From JBBQUP01 sp038212305 (GTDB lineage Bacteria > Bacteroidota > Bacteroidia > Bacteroidales > Marinilabiliaceae), in assembly GCA_038212305.1 (NCBI GenBank), contig JBBQUP010000029.1:1-31824 (forward strand): DNA of 31,824 nt, in the 5' to 3' direction. This document shows, in pieces, positions 1-7,503 of this stretch. Each line of letters begins with the position of its first letter. The first letter of the stretch is position 1. Below the pieces are notes generated by a model, which made no database searches, was not told the origin of the DNA, and worked only from the letters and a program-made list of their open reading frames with translations. The translations under genes and the position numbers were made by a program.

Positions 1-31
1 TTGATACTAAAAGTCTTGCTACTTAAAGATA

Positions 32-144
<113 letters not shown>

Positions 145-146
145 TC

Positions 147-182
147 AAAAGTCCGATATTCGTAAGAGTATCGGACTTTTTT
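147..182 (+). terminator. Intrinsic terminator of the rRNA operon
   Basis: A 12-bp perfect stem (147-158 with 169-180; AAAAGTCCGATA against TATCGGACTTTT), a 10-nt loop and a T-run follow 5S directly. It ends rRNA transcription before the phosphatase gene. Confidence 0.92.
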
Positions 183-214
183 GTGTTAATTTTTTTGTCT
201 CGGATTGATAAAAT

Positions 215-709
215 ATGGAAAAGTTTAAAATCTTATTTGTTTGTTTAGGCAATATTTGTCGGTCACCTGCTGCTGAAGCCATTATGAAATCTAAGGTTGT
301 ATCTCTTGATTTATCAAATCAATTTGAATTTGATAGTGCAGGTACAATTGGATGTCATGCCGGTGAAAAGGCCGATTCAAGAATGATTGCCCATGCCCGT
401 AAACGTGGAATTGAAATTACCAGTTTAAGTAGAAAAGTGAATGTGTTAGTTGATTTTAATTACTATGATTTAATTGTAGCAATGAATGATAACAATTACA
501 AAGACCTGTTATTGCTTGAGAATCAAGCCATTTATCCATCTGCTAGAATTGTGAAAATGTGCAGTTTTTGTAAGCAAAATCTAGCTTCTCAAGTTTCTGA
601 CCCATATTATGGTGGAGATAACGGATTTGAAAATGTATTAGATATTCTAAAAGATGCTTGCGAGGGATTAATTGAATATTGTATAAGTAATGCTGAAATT
701 AGATTTTAA
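215..709 (+). CDS. Low-molecular-weight protein tyrosine phosphatase
   Basis: This 164-residue cytoplasmic protein is predicted to remove phosphate from phosphotyrosine or arginine-phosphate-type substrates. The signature C-x5-R loop is at the N-terminus (CLGNICRS, Cys10 and Arg16, with the Ser17 expected next), and the general-acid Asp is in the conserved DPYYGG segment (Asp129). The length is typical of the LMW-PTP fold. The start is the first ATG after the rRNA terminator and leaves the catalytic loop at the usual distance from the N-terminus. The gene is convergent with the kinase-like gene on the other strand, and the two 3' ends overlap by 4 bases. No tyrosine-kinase or capsule genes are nearby, so the substrate cannot be inferred. 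Family assignment is firm and the biological role is not. Confidence 0.93.
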   Translation: MEKFKILFVCLGNICRSPAAEAIMKSKVVSLDLSNQFEFDSAGTIGCHAGEKADSRMIAHARKRGIEITSLSRKVNVLVDFNYYDLIVAMNDNNYKDLLLLENQAIYPSARIVKMCSFCKQNLASQVSDPYYGGDNGFENVLDILKDACEGLIEYCISNAEIRF

Positions 710-1407
710 ACATAACCTCGCGATTCGGCTAAAATAAGAATCATTTCAATAATTTCTTCGTCGGCCATTTCCTTGCAATTAAAAACGATATCGAAATATT
801 CCATTGCTTCTTTTTCTCCTCTAAAATAGTTGCGAAACGATTCACGTCTTTCATCATTTTCGATACATAATTTACGAGCAGTTGATATGGACACACCTTC
901 ATTAATGCTTGTTATTTCCGCTCTATGACTTAATGGAGCATAAAGTTTAATATGCAACGAATTAATAAAATTATGAGTGATTATTTCTGATGCTCGTCCT
1001 AATATTACAACATGACCTTCGCTAGCTGTGGTATGAATAAAAGAGGCTATTGTATTTTGAATTTTACCTTCTCGAGGATAATATTCATCTGAAAAAAATA
1101 GTGCTATGTTTTCAAAGAAACCACGTTCCTTTTGTTTTGATAACTCTCGAGTAAGTGATGGCGTTAATTTTAGTTTATGAGCGGCATCTTCAATGATTTC
1201 CTTGCTTAGCCATTTCCAATCAATTTCACCTCCGTTAATGTGATTTTTTTTAGTTAAAGTATCTCCTAAGGATTGAGCAATTTGCTCGCCAGGGCAACCA
1301 TATTCTCTACTAATGGTGATTATAGGTTTATTATAAAATAGCGAATCATCGTGAGATTTGATAAATTCCGACTTGTCACTCATGTATTTCAAGAATAGGT
1401 TTTCCAT
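706..1407 (-). CDS. Cytidylate kinase-like family protein
   Basis: This 233-residue protein resembles the cytidylate-kinase-like family (Pfam Cytidylate_kin2). It has the family's N-terminal strand-loop ITISREYGCPGEQIA at about residues 30-44 in place of a textbook GxxGxGKS loop, and the later VVILGRASEI segment that follows the same pattern as other members. It probably binds a nucleotide, but it is not the housekeeping Cmk, and many family members have no assigned substrate. About 28 residues precede the P-loop-like region, slightly more than usual; an internal ATG nine codons in is possible. It is convergent with the phosphatase gene, with a 4-base overlap. The family call is fairly sure and the reaction is unknown. 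Confidence 0.82.
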   Translation of the reverse strand: MENLFLKYMSDKSEFIKSHDDSLFYNKPIITISREYGCPGEQIAQSLGDTLTKKNHINGGEIDWKWLSKEIIEDAAHKLKLTPSLTRELSKQKERGFFENIALFFSDEYYPREGKIQNTIASFIHTTASEGHVVILGRASEIITHNFINSLHIKLYAPLSHRAEITSINEGVSISTARKLCIENDERRESFRNYFRGEKEAMEYFDIVFNCKEMADEEIIEMILILAESRGYV

Positions 1408-1472
1408 ATTGTTATAGTGTAAACAGTAGAAGATAAGATAGGAACAAAAATTCTCATATGCAATATATGTGT

Positions 1473-1502
1473 AAAAAAAAAGGACAGATTTCTCTGTCCT
1501 TT
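1473..1502 (-). terminator. Strong intrinsic terminator, minus strand
   Basis: A perfect 10-bp stem (AAAGGACAGA 1479-1488, TCTGTCCTTT 1493-1502) with a 4-nt loop. Read on the minus strand it is followed by an uninterrupted U-run from the A-tract at 1473-1481. It lies about 415 bp beyond purA, which already has its own hairpin, so it more likely ends a separate short transcript. Confidence 0.7.
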
Positions 1503-1597
1503 ACCCTTAAATAAGCTTGTTAACCAAATCCAAATCTATGAAAAAAATCTACGATGTAAAGATAAGGGTGTAATATGTGAATCAGTTGAAATTTTTG
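1473..1597 (-). ncRNA. Candidate small RNA ending in an intrinsic terminator
   Basis: On the minus strand a TAATTTTG box (1610 down to 1603) fits the Bacteroidota -7 element and would start a transcript near 1597. It would end at the hairpin at 1502-1479 followed by a U-run, giving about 125 nt. A 7-bp closing helix (ACCCTTA at about 1569-1563 with TAAGGGT at 1509-1503) brackets an unpaired A/U-rich middle just before the terminator. No -33 element is clear. The size and closed-stem shape are compatible with a 6S-Flavo-like RNA, but I cannot demonstrate homology, so this is a hypothesis. Confidence 0.35.
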
Positions 1598-1876
1598 TTA
1601 AACAAAATTAAAGTTGAGTAGTTTGTTTTATTAATTTTTCAGTACTAGAATAGATGTTTTATATAAATCAAATGAATTTTATACGACTAGTATTAAATAG
1701 GATTTTACGAGTTATTAATCTTTTCTATTAGCTATGATGTTGATGTAAATGCAATTGAACGACTGCTATTTGGAGTCAATCGGTTTGAAATTCAAATTAA
1801 TGCTTCGTTTCGAAAGGATGGAGTTGTTGGTTGGGTTTGGCTCACAGTAGGAATGTGCAGATCATTAGAAAACGAT

Positions 1877-1910
1877 AAGTAAGGCATTGTATTTTGGTAA
1901 TGCCTTACTT
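1877..1910 (-). terminator. Hairpin just downstream of purA
   Basis: A perfect 12-bp inverted repeat (AAGTAAGGCATT 1877-1888, AATGCCTTACTT 1899-1910) with a 10-nt loop begins 8 bases after the purA stop codon. It lacks a long U-run, so it may terminate weakly or protect the 3' end of the mRNA. Confidence 0.6.
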
Positions 1911-1917
1911 AAGGTTA

Positions 1918-3192
1918 TTAGTTATTGCCTTCTCTAAGAATGGTTTGTTCCCTATCTGGTCCAACAGAAATAATTGTAATTGGGATATTTAACTGATCTT
2001 CAATAAAATCAATATAGTTATTCAACTCTTCAGGAAATTCATCTTCATCTTTTAAGCCAGTAAGATCACAGTTCCAGCCTGGAAGTTCAGTATAGATAGG
2101 TGTTAAGTTGCCCATGGTAAGATCGTAGGGGAATTCTTCGGTAATCACGCCATCGATATTATAAGCCATGCAAATTTTGATGGTTTCAAAATCACTTAAA
2201 ACATCAGCTTTGGTCATAATTAATTGAGTAACACCATTAATCATGATTGAGTATTTAAGTGCTACTAAATCGAGCCATCCACAACGACGGGGGCGACCAG
2301 TAGTAGAACCAAACTCATGTCCAGCTTGGCGCATATTTTCGCCTGTTTGATCCAAGAGTTCAGTAGGAAAAGGGCCACTCCCAACTCGAGTACAATAGGC
2401 TTTGAAAATTCCAAAAACTTCTCCAATTTTATTGGGAGCTACACCCATGCCAATGCATGCTCCTGCGCATACAGTGTTCGAAGAGGTGACAAATGGATAG
2501 GAGCCAAAGTCGATATCAAGCATTGTTCCTTGTGCACCTTCTGCAAGAACTGATTTGCCTGCTTGTATGTGCTTGTTTATTTCAATTTCACTATCAATAA
2601 GCGTGAATTGTTTAATTGCTTCAATCCCCTCGTATAAGCCTTGTTCAAATTCATCGATGTTGAATTTGAAATCGTACATGGCTAAAAGTTGAAGGTGTTT
2701 TTCTTTTAATGCTTTATATTTTTGGTCGAAATTGTTAAGCAAATCTCCAACCCGAATACCATTTCTGCCTGTTTTATCCATATAAGTTGGACCAATGCCT
2801 TTAAGCGTTGAGCCAATTTTGGTAGTTCCTTTTGAGGCTTCAGAAGCAGCATCTAATATGCGATGAGTTGGCATTATTAAATGAGCTTTTTTTGAAATGA
2901 AAAGTTTTTTTGATAGGTCAAAACCTTTATCTTTTAAACTATCGATTTCTTTTTTGAATGAGATGGGATCAAGTACAACTCCGTTACCAATAATGTTGAT
3001 TTTTTGATCGTGGAATACACCCGAAGGGATGTTGTGCAAAACATGCTTGAAATGATTAAATTCAAGCGTGTGACCTGCATTGGGGCCACCTTGAAATCGA
3101 GTAATCACATCGTATTTAGGGGTTAATACATCAACCACCTTGCCTTTTCCTTCATCTCCCCATTGAAGTCCTAACAAAACGTCAACTTTCAT
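1918..3192 (-). CDS. purA: Adenylosuccinate synthetase
   Basis: This enzyme joins IMP and aspartate with GTP hydrolysis to form adenylosuccinate, the first committed step to AMP. At 424 residues it has the family's usual length. The N-terminal GDEGKGKVVD loop carries the catalytic Asp13, and GPNAGHTL carries His41. GTTKIGSTLKGIGPTYMDK, the AEGAQGTMLDID segment and the SSNTVCAGA, TTGRPRRCGWLD and TKADVLS blocks follow in order. It is the last gene of a rel-fur-purA block in one orientation, and a hairpin with a U-run lies 33 bases upstream of its start codon. The closeness of rel may be meaningful because (p)ppGpp is known to inhibit PurA enzymes in many bacteria; that link here is inference from synteny. 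Confidence 0.97.
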   Translation of the reverse strand: MKVDVLLGLQWGDEGKGKVVDVLTPKYDVITRFQGGPNAGHTLEFNHFKHVLHNIPSGVFHDQKINIIGNGVVLDPISFKKEIDSLKDKGFDLSKKLFISKKAHLIMPTHRILDAASEASKGTTKIGSTLKGIGPTYMDKTGRNGIRVGDLLNNFDQKYKALKEKHLQLLAMYDFKFNIDEFEQGLYEGIEAIKQFTLIDSEIEINKHIQAGKSVLAEGAQGTMLDIDFGSYPFVTSSNTVCAGACIGMGVAPNKIGEVFGIFKAYCTRVGSGPFPTELLDQTGENMRQAGHEFGSTTGRPRRCGWLDLVALKYSIMINGVTQLIMTKADVLSDFETIKICMAYNIDGVITEEFPYDLTMGNLTPIYTELPGWNCDLTGLKDEDEFPEELNNYIDFIEDQLNIPITIISVGPDREQTILREGNN

Positions 3193-3224
3193 TACTTTGA
3201 GTCGTTATAATTCTATTAAACATT

Positions 3225-3264
3225 AAAAAATCGGAAACCTGAATTTTACTTCTGATTTCCGATT
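3225..3264 (-). terminator. Hairpin plus U-run between fur and purA: terminator or purA leader attenuator
   Basis: On the minus strand, AATCGGAAA (3264-3256) pairs perfectly with TTTCCGATT (3237-3229), with an 18-nt loop and a run of six U. It has the form of an intrinsic terminator for fur. However, only 32 bases separate it from the purA ATG, leaving little room for a separate purA promoter and leader. It may therefore act conditionally on a transcript that enters purA. Confidence 0.7.
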
Positions 3265-3355
3265 AGTAAAAGTACAACTTAATTATGATTTTACTCTGTT
3301 AAGAGGTCACCTTTTTGGTAAATATTTTAAATAAATTGATGTTTGAAGTTGTGAA

Positions 3356-3847
3356 TTAATGAAGTTTTTTGAGATCGTTTTTGTTTGATTTGGTTTCAGG
3401 ATGTGCTTTGCAAGTCTTACATAATCCATAAATGTAAAGCGAATGGAGTGAAACATCAAAATGCATTATTTCCGATGCATTGTTTAATACGATTTGGATG
3501 GATGGATCGCAGAATTCAGTGACTTTTCCACAATTGGTACAGATTAAATGGTCGTGTTGCTTGGATTCGTATGCTTTTTCGAATTGAGCTATGTTTTTAC
3601 CAAATTGATGTTTTATAACTAGTTTGCAATCGAGTAAAAGATCAATGGTATTATAAAGAGTGGCTCTGCTTACCCTGTAATTCTTATTCTTCATGAATAT
3701 ATACAAGGATTCAATATCAAAATGACCATCACGGGTATAAATTTCATCTAAAATAGCATATCGTTCTGGGGTTTTTCTATGTCCATGATTTTGAAGATAT
3801 TCTGTGAAGATTTGTTTCACAATTTCCTTGTTCCCTATTTTATTCAT
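3356..3847 (-). CDS. Fur/PerR-family metal-responsive transcriptional regulator
   Basis: This 163-residue DNA-binding repressor has a winged-helix N-terminal half (GHRKTPERYAILDEI at about 22-36, with the recognition region RVSRATLYNTIDLLLD at 58-73) and a C-terminal dimerisation/metal half. The structural zinc site is intact: CTNC (Cys103, Cys106) and CKTC (Cys143, Cys146). The HDH segment (98-100) and His135 are candidate regulatory-metal ligands. Residues alone do not separate Fur, PerR and Zur; the Bacteroidales gene in this position is usually annotated as a generic Fur-family repressor. It lies 72 bases after rel in the same orientation and is probably co-transcribed with it. Confidence 0.92.
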   Translation of the reverse strand: MNKIGNKEIVKQIFTEYLQNHGHRKTPERYAILDEIYTRDGHFDIESLYIFMKNKNYRVSRATLYNTIDLLLDCKLVIKHQFGKNIAQFEKAYESKQHDHLICTNCGKVTEFCDPSIQIVLNNASEIMHFDVSLHSLYIYGLCKTCKAHPETKSNKNDLKKLH

Positions 3848-3919
3848 ATCAAATCTAATTATAAATAAGGACTAAAAGTAAGCTTTTTGAAGTCAAATTA
3901 AAAGTTTGTAGAGGTAAAT

Positions 3920-6145
3920 TTAATTTGTTATTTGTTCTTGTCGAGTTACAGAATGAATCGCCTTTATTTTAGTTAGGTTGGAAATTAAATTGCTTAAATC
4001 CTCGGTATTGTGGATATATAAATATATGGTTCCTTCGAAAATGCCATCATGACTTTCGATGTGAATGGATCGCATGTTCACATTTTGATCATCGGAGATT
4101 ACTTTGGTGATTTTACTGACAATGCCAATTTGATCGATTCCCGAGAGGTTTATTATTGCCAAATAGGATAGTATTTTGTGAGACTGCCATTGAGCAGATA
4201 CGATTCTATTTCCCTGACTCGACATTAGGCGTGTAGCAACTGGACATTTGCGAACATGTAAAATTATTTTTTCATCATCTTCAATATAGCCAACTACATC
4301 ATCGCCAGGAATTGGGTTGCAACATTTGGCTATAACATATCTGTCGGGATCAGTATCGTCGGAAAAAACAAAATGTTTTTGTAATGTTTTATTTCCAATG
4401 CTAGGATCATTTGGTTTTTTTTGCGATGATTTTCCAAATGATAACCGCCAGTATTTAACCCATTTATTGGATGTTTTTTCGCTCAGAATTTTATTTAAAT
4501 CATCGAGAATTATTGTTTCAACAGCCAATTTATAGTACAGTTCCTCTTTGGAGGGGAGATTATGATAATTTAGTATTTTTTTTAGTATTCGCGAATTGGT
4601 GGTGAGTTTTGATTGTTTGAGTGCTAGTTTAAGAATTTGTTCTCCTTTTGATATGAGTCCTTTTCTCTCTTTTTTAAAGGCATCTTTGATTCGCGATTTT
4701 GCTTTGGCTGTTGTAACGAATGAAAGCCATTCGTATTTGGGATTTTGTTTCTCGGAAGTTAAAATCTCGACCTGATCACCACTTTTTAATATGTGACTTA
4801 GAGGCACTAATCGATAATTGACTTTAGCTCCAATGCATTTATATCCTACATCGGTGTGGATTTCGAAAGCGAAATCGAGAGCTGTTGAACCAGTTGGAAT
4901 GATTTTCACATCACCTTTGGGTGTAAAAATCATCATTTCAGAAGAAAATAAATTAAGCTTAAAGTCATCAAGAAATTCAAGCGAATCCATATCTGGATTT
5001 TCAAGTATTTCGCGAATATGCTTTAACCAGCTATCGAGTTCCGTTTCTTTATCTTGATTGCCTTTATATTTCCAATGAGCGGCAAAGCCACGTTCTGCAA
5101 TTTCGTTCATACGATCTGATCGTATTTGAATTTCAACCCATTTGCCCGCGTGCCCCATAACGGTAGCATGCAATGCTTCATATCCATTTGCTTTTGGGGT
5201 GCTAACCCAGTCTCGTAATCGATCGGGCTTAGGTTTGTATATATCAGTAATAAGTGAGTAAAGTGCCCAGCATTGAGCTTTTTCTGGAATATTTGGGGTT
5301 GGTTTAAATACAATTCGAATGGCTAAAATATCGTAAACTTCCTCGAATGGGATGTTCTTTTTTTGCATTTTCGACCAAATGGAGTAGATCGATTTTGGAC
5401 GTCCGCTAATATCAAATTCATAGCCTTGCTCCGAAAGTTTGCCAATTATTGGCAGCGAAAAATGATGAATAAGTTGCTGATGTTTTTTTTCGTTGGCAGC
5501 TACCTTTTCATAGAGTTCATTGTAAATTTTAGGTTGCTCGTACTTTAAACTGAGATCCTCGAGTTCGGTTTTAATACTGTATAAGCCTAAGCGATGAGCC
5601 AGAGGAGCATAAAAATAAAGTGTTTCAGCAGCTATTTTAAGTTGCTTGTTTTCAGACATGGAGTCGAGCGTTCGCATGTTATGAAGTCGATCGGCCAGTT
5701 TTATTAAAATGACTCGAATATCTTCAACCATCGACAATAAAAGCTTACGGAAATTCTCAACTTGTTTGGATTTGTTTTGATCTAGAATTTCAGATAATTT
5801 AGTTAATCCATCAACAATAGATCCGATTTTTTCGCCAAAAACAGTTTGAATATCTTCACGAGAATATTCGGAGTCTTCCACAACATCATGCAAAAGAGCA
5901 GCGCTTATACCTTTTGCGCCGAGTCCAATTTCTTCGGCACAAATTTTAGCCACGGCCATTGGATGCAGGATATATGGTTCGCCCGATTTGCGGCGAATTC
6001 CTTTGTGTGCTTCATGGGAAAATTCGAATGCCTTCTGAACCAGTTTAATGCTTTGCTCATCCTGACAACGAGTACAAACACTTTTAAGTATTTCAAACTG
6101 TTGACGAATATATTGTTCTTCTTCTTGTTCCGATAAATTCCACAT
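3920..6145 (-). CDS. Bifunctional (p)ppGpp synthetase/hydrolase (Rel/SpoT)
   Basis: This is the stringent-response enzyme that makes and degrades (p)ppGpp. The N-terminal HD hydrolase domain keeps HDxxED (His86, Asp87, Glu90, Asp91), so hydrolysis is expected to work. The synthetase domain has RPKSIYSIWSKM, DRLRDWVSTPKANGYEALH and the VEIQIRS strand. Then come a TGS domain (starting MIFTPKGDV), a zinc-finger-like region with CCNPIPGDDVVGYI, and a C-terminal ACT domain. A longer reading frame starts at 6190, but I choose the ATG at 6145 (741 residues). The extra 15 residues are a hydrophobic stretch unlike the family, and a TAnnTTTG promoter box lies at 6181-6174, between the two possible starts. 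It is the first gene of the rel-fur-purA block. Confidence 0.95.
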   Translation of the reverse strand: MWNLSEQEEEQYIRQQFEILKSVCTRCQDEQSIKLVQKAFEFSHEAHKGIRRKSGEPYILHPMAVAKICAEEIGLGAKGISAALLHDVVEDSEYSREDIQTVFGEKIGSIVDGLTKLSEILDQNKSKQVENFRKLLLSMVEDIRVILIKLADRLHNMRTLDSMSENKQLKIAAETLYFYAPLAHRLGLYSIKTELEDLSLKYEQPKIYNELYEKVAANEKKHQQLIHHFSLPIIGKLSEQGYEFDISGRPKSIYSIWSKMQKKNIPFEEVYDILAIRIVFKPTPNIPEKAQCWALYSLITDIYKPKPDRLRDWVSTPKANGYEALHATVMGHAGKWVEIQIRSDRMNEIAERGFAAHWKYKGNQDKETELDSWLKHIREILENPDMDSLEFLDDFKLNLFSSEMMIFTPKGDVKIIPTGSTALDFAFEIHTDVGYKCIGAKVNYRLVPLSHILKSGDQVEILTSEKQNPKYEWLSFVTTAKAKSRIKDAFKKERKGLISKGEQILKLALKQSKLTTNSRILKKILNYHNLPSKEELYYKLAVETIILDDLNKILSEKTSNKWVKYWRLSFGKSSQKKPNDPSIGNKTLQKHFVFSDDTDPDRYVIAKCCNPIPGDDVVGYIEDDEKIILHVRKCPVATRLMSSQGNRIVSAQWQSHKILSYLAIINLSGIDQIGIVSKITKVISDDQNVNMRSIHIESHDGIFEGTIYLYIHNTEDLSNLISNLTKIKAIHSVTRQEQITN

Positions 6146-6173
6146 GATCAATAAAAATAGTTGCACTAAAATA

Positions 6174-6181
6174 CAAAAATA
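6174..6181 (-). promoter_or_regulatory. Bacteroidota-type -7 box upstream of rel
   Basis: TATTTTTG on the minus strand fits TAnnTTTG. Transcription would begin near 6167, giving a leader of about 22 nt to the ATG at 6145 and excluding the upstream ATG at 6190. No clear -33 TTTG was seen, so confidence is limited. Confidence 0.45.
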
Positions 6182-6260
6182 ATGAAGCACTGATTACTTG
6201 CATGTTATTGATATGTTTGTTTGGGATTAAACAAAAAAGAATAACAATTAAAATCTCAAT

Positions 6261-7211
6261 TTAGAAACAAAAGGGCGGGCTATTTAGTTTTTCTTTTGCT
6301 ATATTAAATGATGCGAGAACTTTGTTCATAATGGTTTCGACAGACTCAATTGAATTAATAATGGATGCAACTTGGCCGATTTCAAGTTCCCCTTCGTCTA
6401 AATCGCCTTCGAATATTCCTTTTTTACAGCGTCCTTTACCTAGAAGCTCTTTTAGTTGTTCTACAGATGCTCCTTCGTGCTCAAGTGTATTAACCTTGGC
6501 GAAGAATTGATTTTTTATGAGTCGAACAGCACCTATTTTTTTGAGTGCCAGTTTCGTATCACCATCTCCAAGGGAAATAACAAGGTTTTTAAAGTTGATA
6601 TGGGCAGATGATTCATCACTTATGGCAAATCGACTGCCTATTTGAACGCCATCAGCGCCTAAAACCATTGCTGCCAACATGCTTTCACCAGTTGATATGC
6701 CTCCTGCTGCAATAAGTGGAAGTGATGTTACTTTTTTAATAGTAGGTATTAAGGTAAAGGTCGTAGTTTCTTCGTTCCCATTGTGTCCACCTGCCTCAAA
6801 GCCTTCTGCAACAATGGCATCAACACATGCCTCCTCACATTTTTTTGCAAATTTAGTGTTGGCAATAACATGAACCACCGTTATGCCATGAGATTTTAAA
6901 ACAGAGGTATATATAGCAGGGTTTCCGGCTGATGTAAAAACAATTTTCACATCATTTTTAATTATTAAGTCAATTATCTCATCAATTTTTGGATAGAGTA
7001 AAGGAACATTGACTCCCCAAGGTTTTTGAGTGGCAGATTTCATTTTGTTGATATGCTCCAGTAGTGTGTCAGGATGCATGGAGCCAGCACCTAATAAGCC
7101 TAAGCCACCATGATTACTTACTGCTGAGGCTAGTTTCCATCCACTGCACCAAACCATTCCGCCTTGAATTATCGGGTATTTAATTCCTAACAAAGATGTG
7201 ATTCTATTCAT
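6261..7211 (-). CDS. FMN-dependent FabK / nitronate monooxygenase-like enzyme
   Basis: This 316-residue TIM-barrel flavoenzyme belongs to the 2-nitropropane dioxygenase superfamily. The sequence opens with ITSLLGIKYPIIQGGM and has GVNVPLL, the AEGFEAGGHNG segment with its catalytic-region His, LIAAGGISTGESMLAAMVLGADGVQIGSRF (flavin phosphate site) and a late GDLDEGELEIGQVASII block. The last block and the overall length resemble FabK enoyl-ACP reductase II more than classical nitronate monooxygenases. If it is FabK, it would reduce the enoyl-ACP double bond in fatty-acid elongation. No fatty-acid genes are nearby, so the substrate is unproven. It is a single gene between rel and a TonB-dependent receptor, all on the minus strand. 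Confidence 0.85.
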   Translation of the reverse strand: MNRITSLLGIKYPIIQGGMVWCSGWKLASAVSNHGGLGLLGAGSMHPDTLLEHINKMKSATQKPWGVNVPLLYPKIDEIIDLIIKNDVKIVFTSAGNPAIYTSVLKSHGITVVHVIANTKFAKKCEEACVDAIVAEGFEAGGHNGNEETTTFTLIPTIKKVTSLPLIAAGGISTGESMLAAMVLGADGVQIGSRFAISDESSAHINFKNLVISLGDGDTKLALKKIGAVRLIKNQFFAKVNTLEHEGASVEQLKELLGKGRCKKGIFEGDLDEGELEIGQVASIINSIESVETIMNKVLASFNIAKEKLNSPPFCF

Positions 7212-7390
7212 TAGTAATGATTTATAATATTTTGTTTAAATTAATAATTTATAACAATGGTTCGTGTTATAAGCTCATCACTTTGAAAACACTTTTATTT
7301 ATGCAATAAATATTGAATTGCAAAGATAGTGTTTATGGAGGTTTTGGCTGATTTATTTTTTTGTATCTGCGATTATTTATGACTTATTAA

Positions 7391-7405
7391 CGGTTGTGTC
7401 AACCG
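7391..7405. promoter_or_regulatory. Short palindrome, possible operator
   Basis: CGGTTG-TGT-CAACCG is a perfect 6+6 palindrome with a 3-nt centre in the region between the FabK-like gene and the receptor gene. It is too short and lacks a T-run for a terminator. It could be an operator; no partner is known. Confidence 0.25.
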
Positions 7406-7448
7406 GGACTAGATTTGTGGGGGTTATTCGAGGAAAGCCATAAAAACA

Positions 7449-7476
7449 AAAACGAATCATAGATTTGATTCGTTTT
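7449..7476 (-). terminator. Intrinsic terminator of the TonB-dependent receptor gene
   Basis: AAAACGAATCA (7449-7459) pairs with TGATTCGTTTT (7466-7476) around a 6-nt loop, flanked by A- and T-rich tails, about 28 bases beyond the receptor stop codon. It could work in both directions, but only the minus strand delivers a gene to it. Confidence 0.8.
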
Positions 7477-7503
7477 TAAATAGAGTTGACAATTTGAGGG
7501 ATT

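Larger units (their letters stand above)
1408..1917. other. Gene-free stretch of 510 bp between purA and the kinase-like gene
   Basis: No convincing protein gene is visible. The region holds a strong hairpin next to a 9-base A-run (1473-1502), a second 12-bp perfect hairpin just after purA (1877-1910), and a possible small-RNA transcription unit on the minus strand (about 1597 to 1473). A plus-strand frame is open from about 1692 to 1880 but has no ATG before it and no recognisable product. Confidence 0.6.

Noticed and set aside
1692..1880. Open plus-strand frame in the purA downstream region
   Set aside because: No start codon precedes it and the product is not recognisable. It could be a decayed gene, but this is not supported.
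3845..3857. TAGATTTG box immediately before the fur ATG
   Set aside because: It matches TAnnTTTG, but its transcription start would fall inside the coding region and no later start codon is plausible. Co-transcription with rel is simpler.
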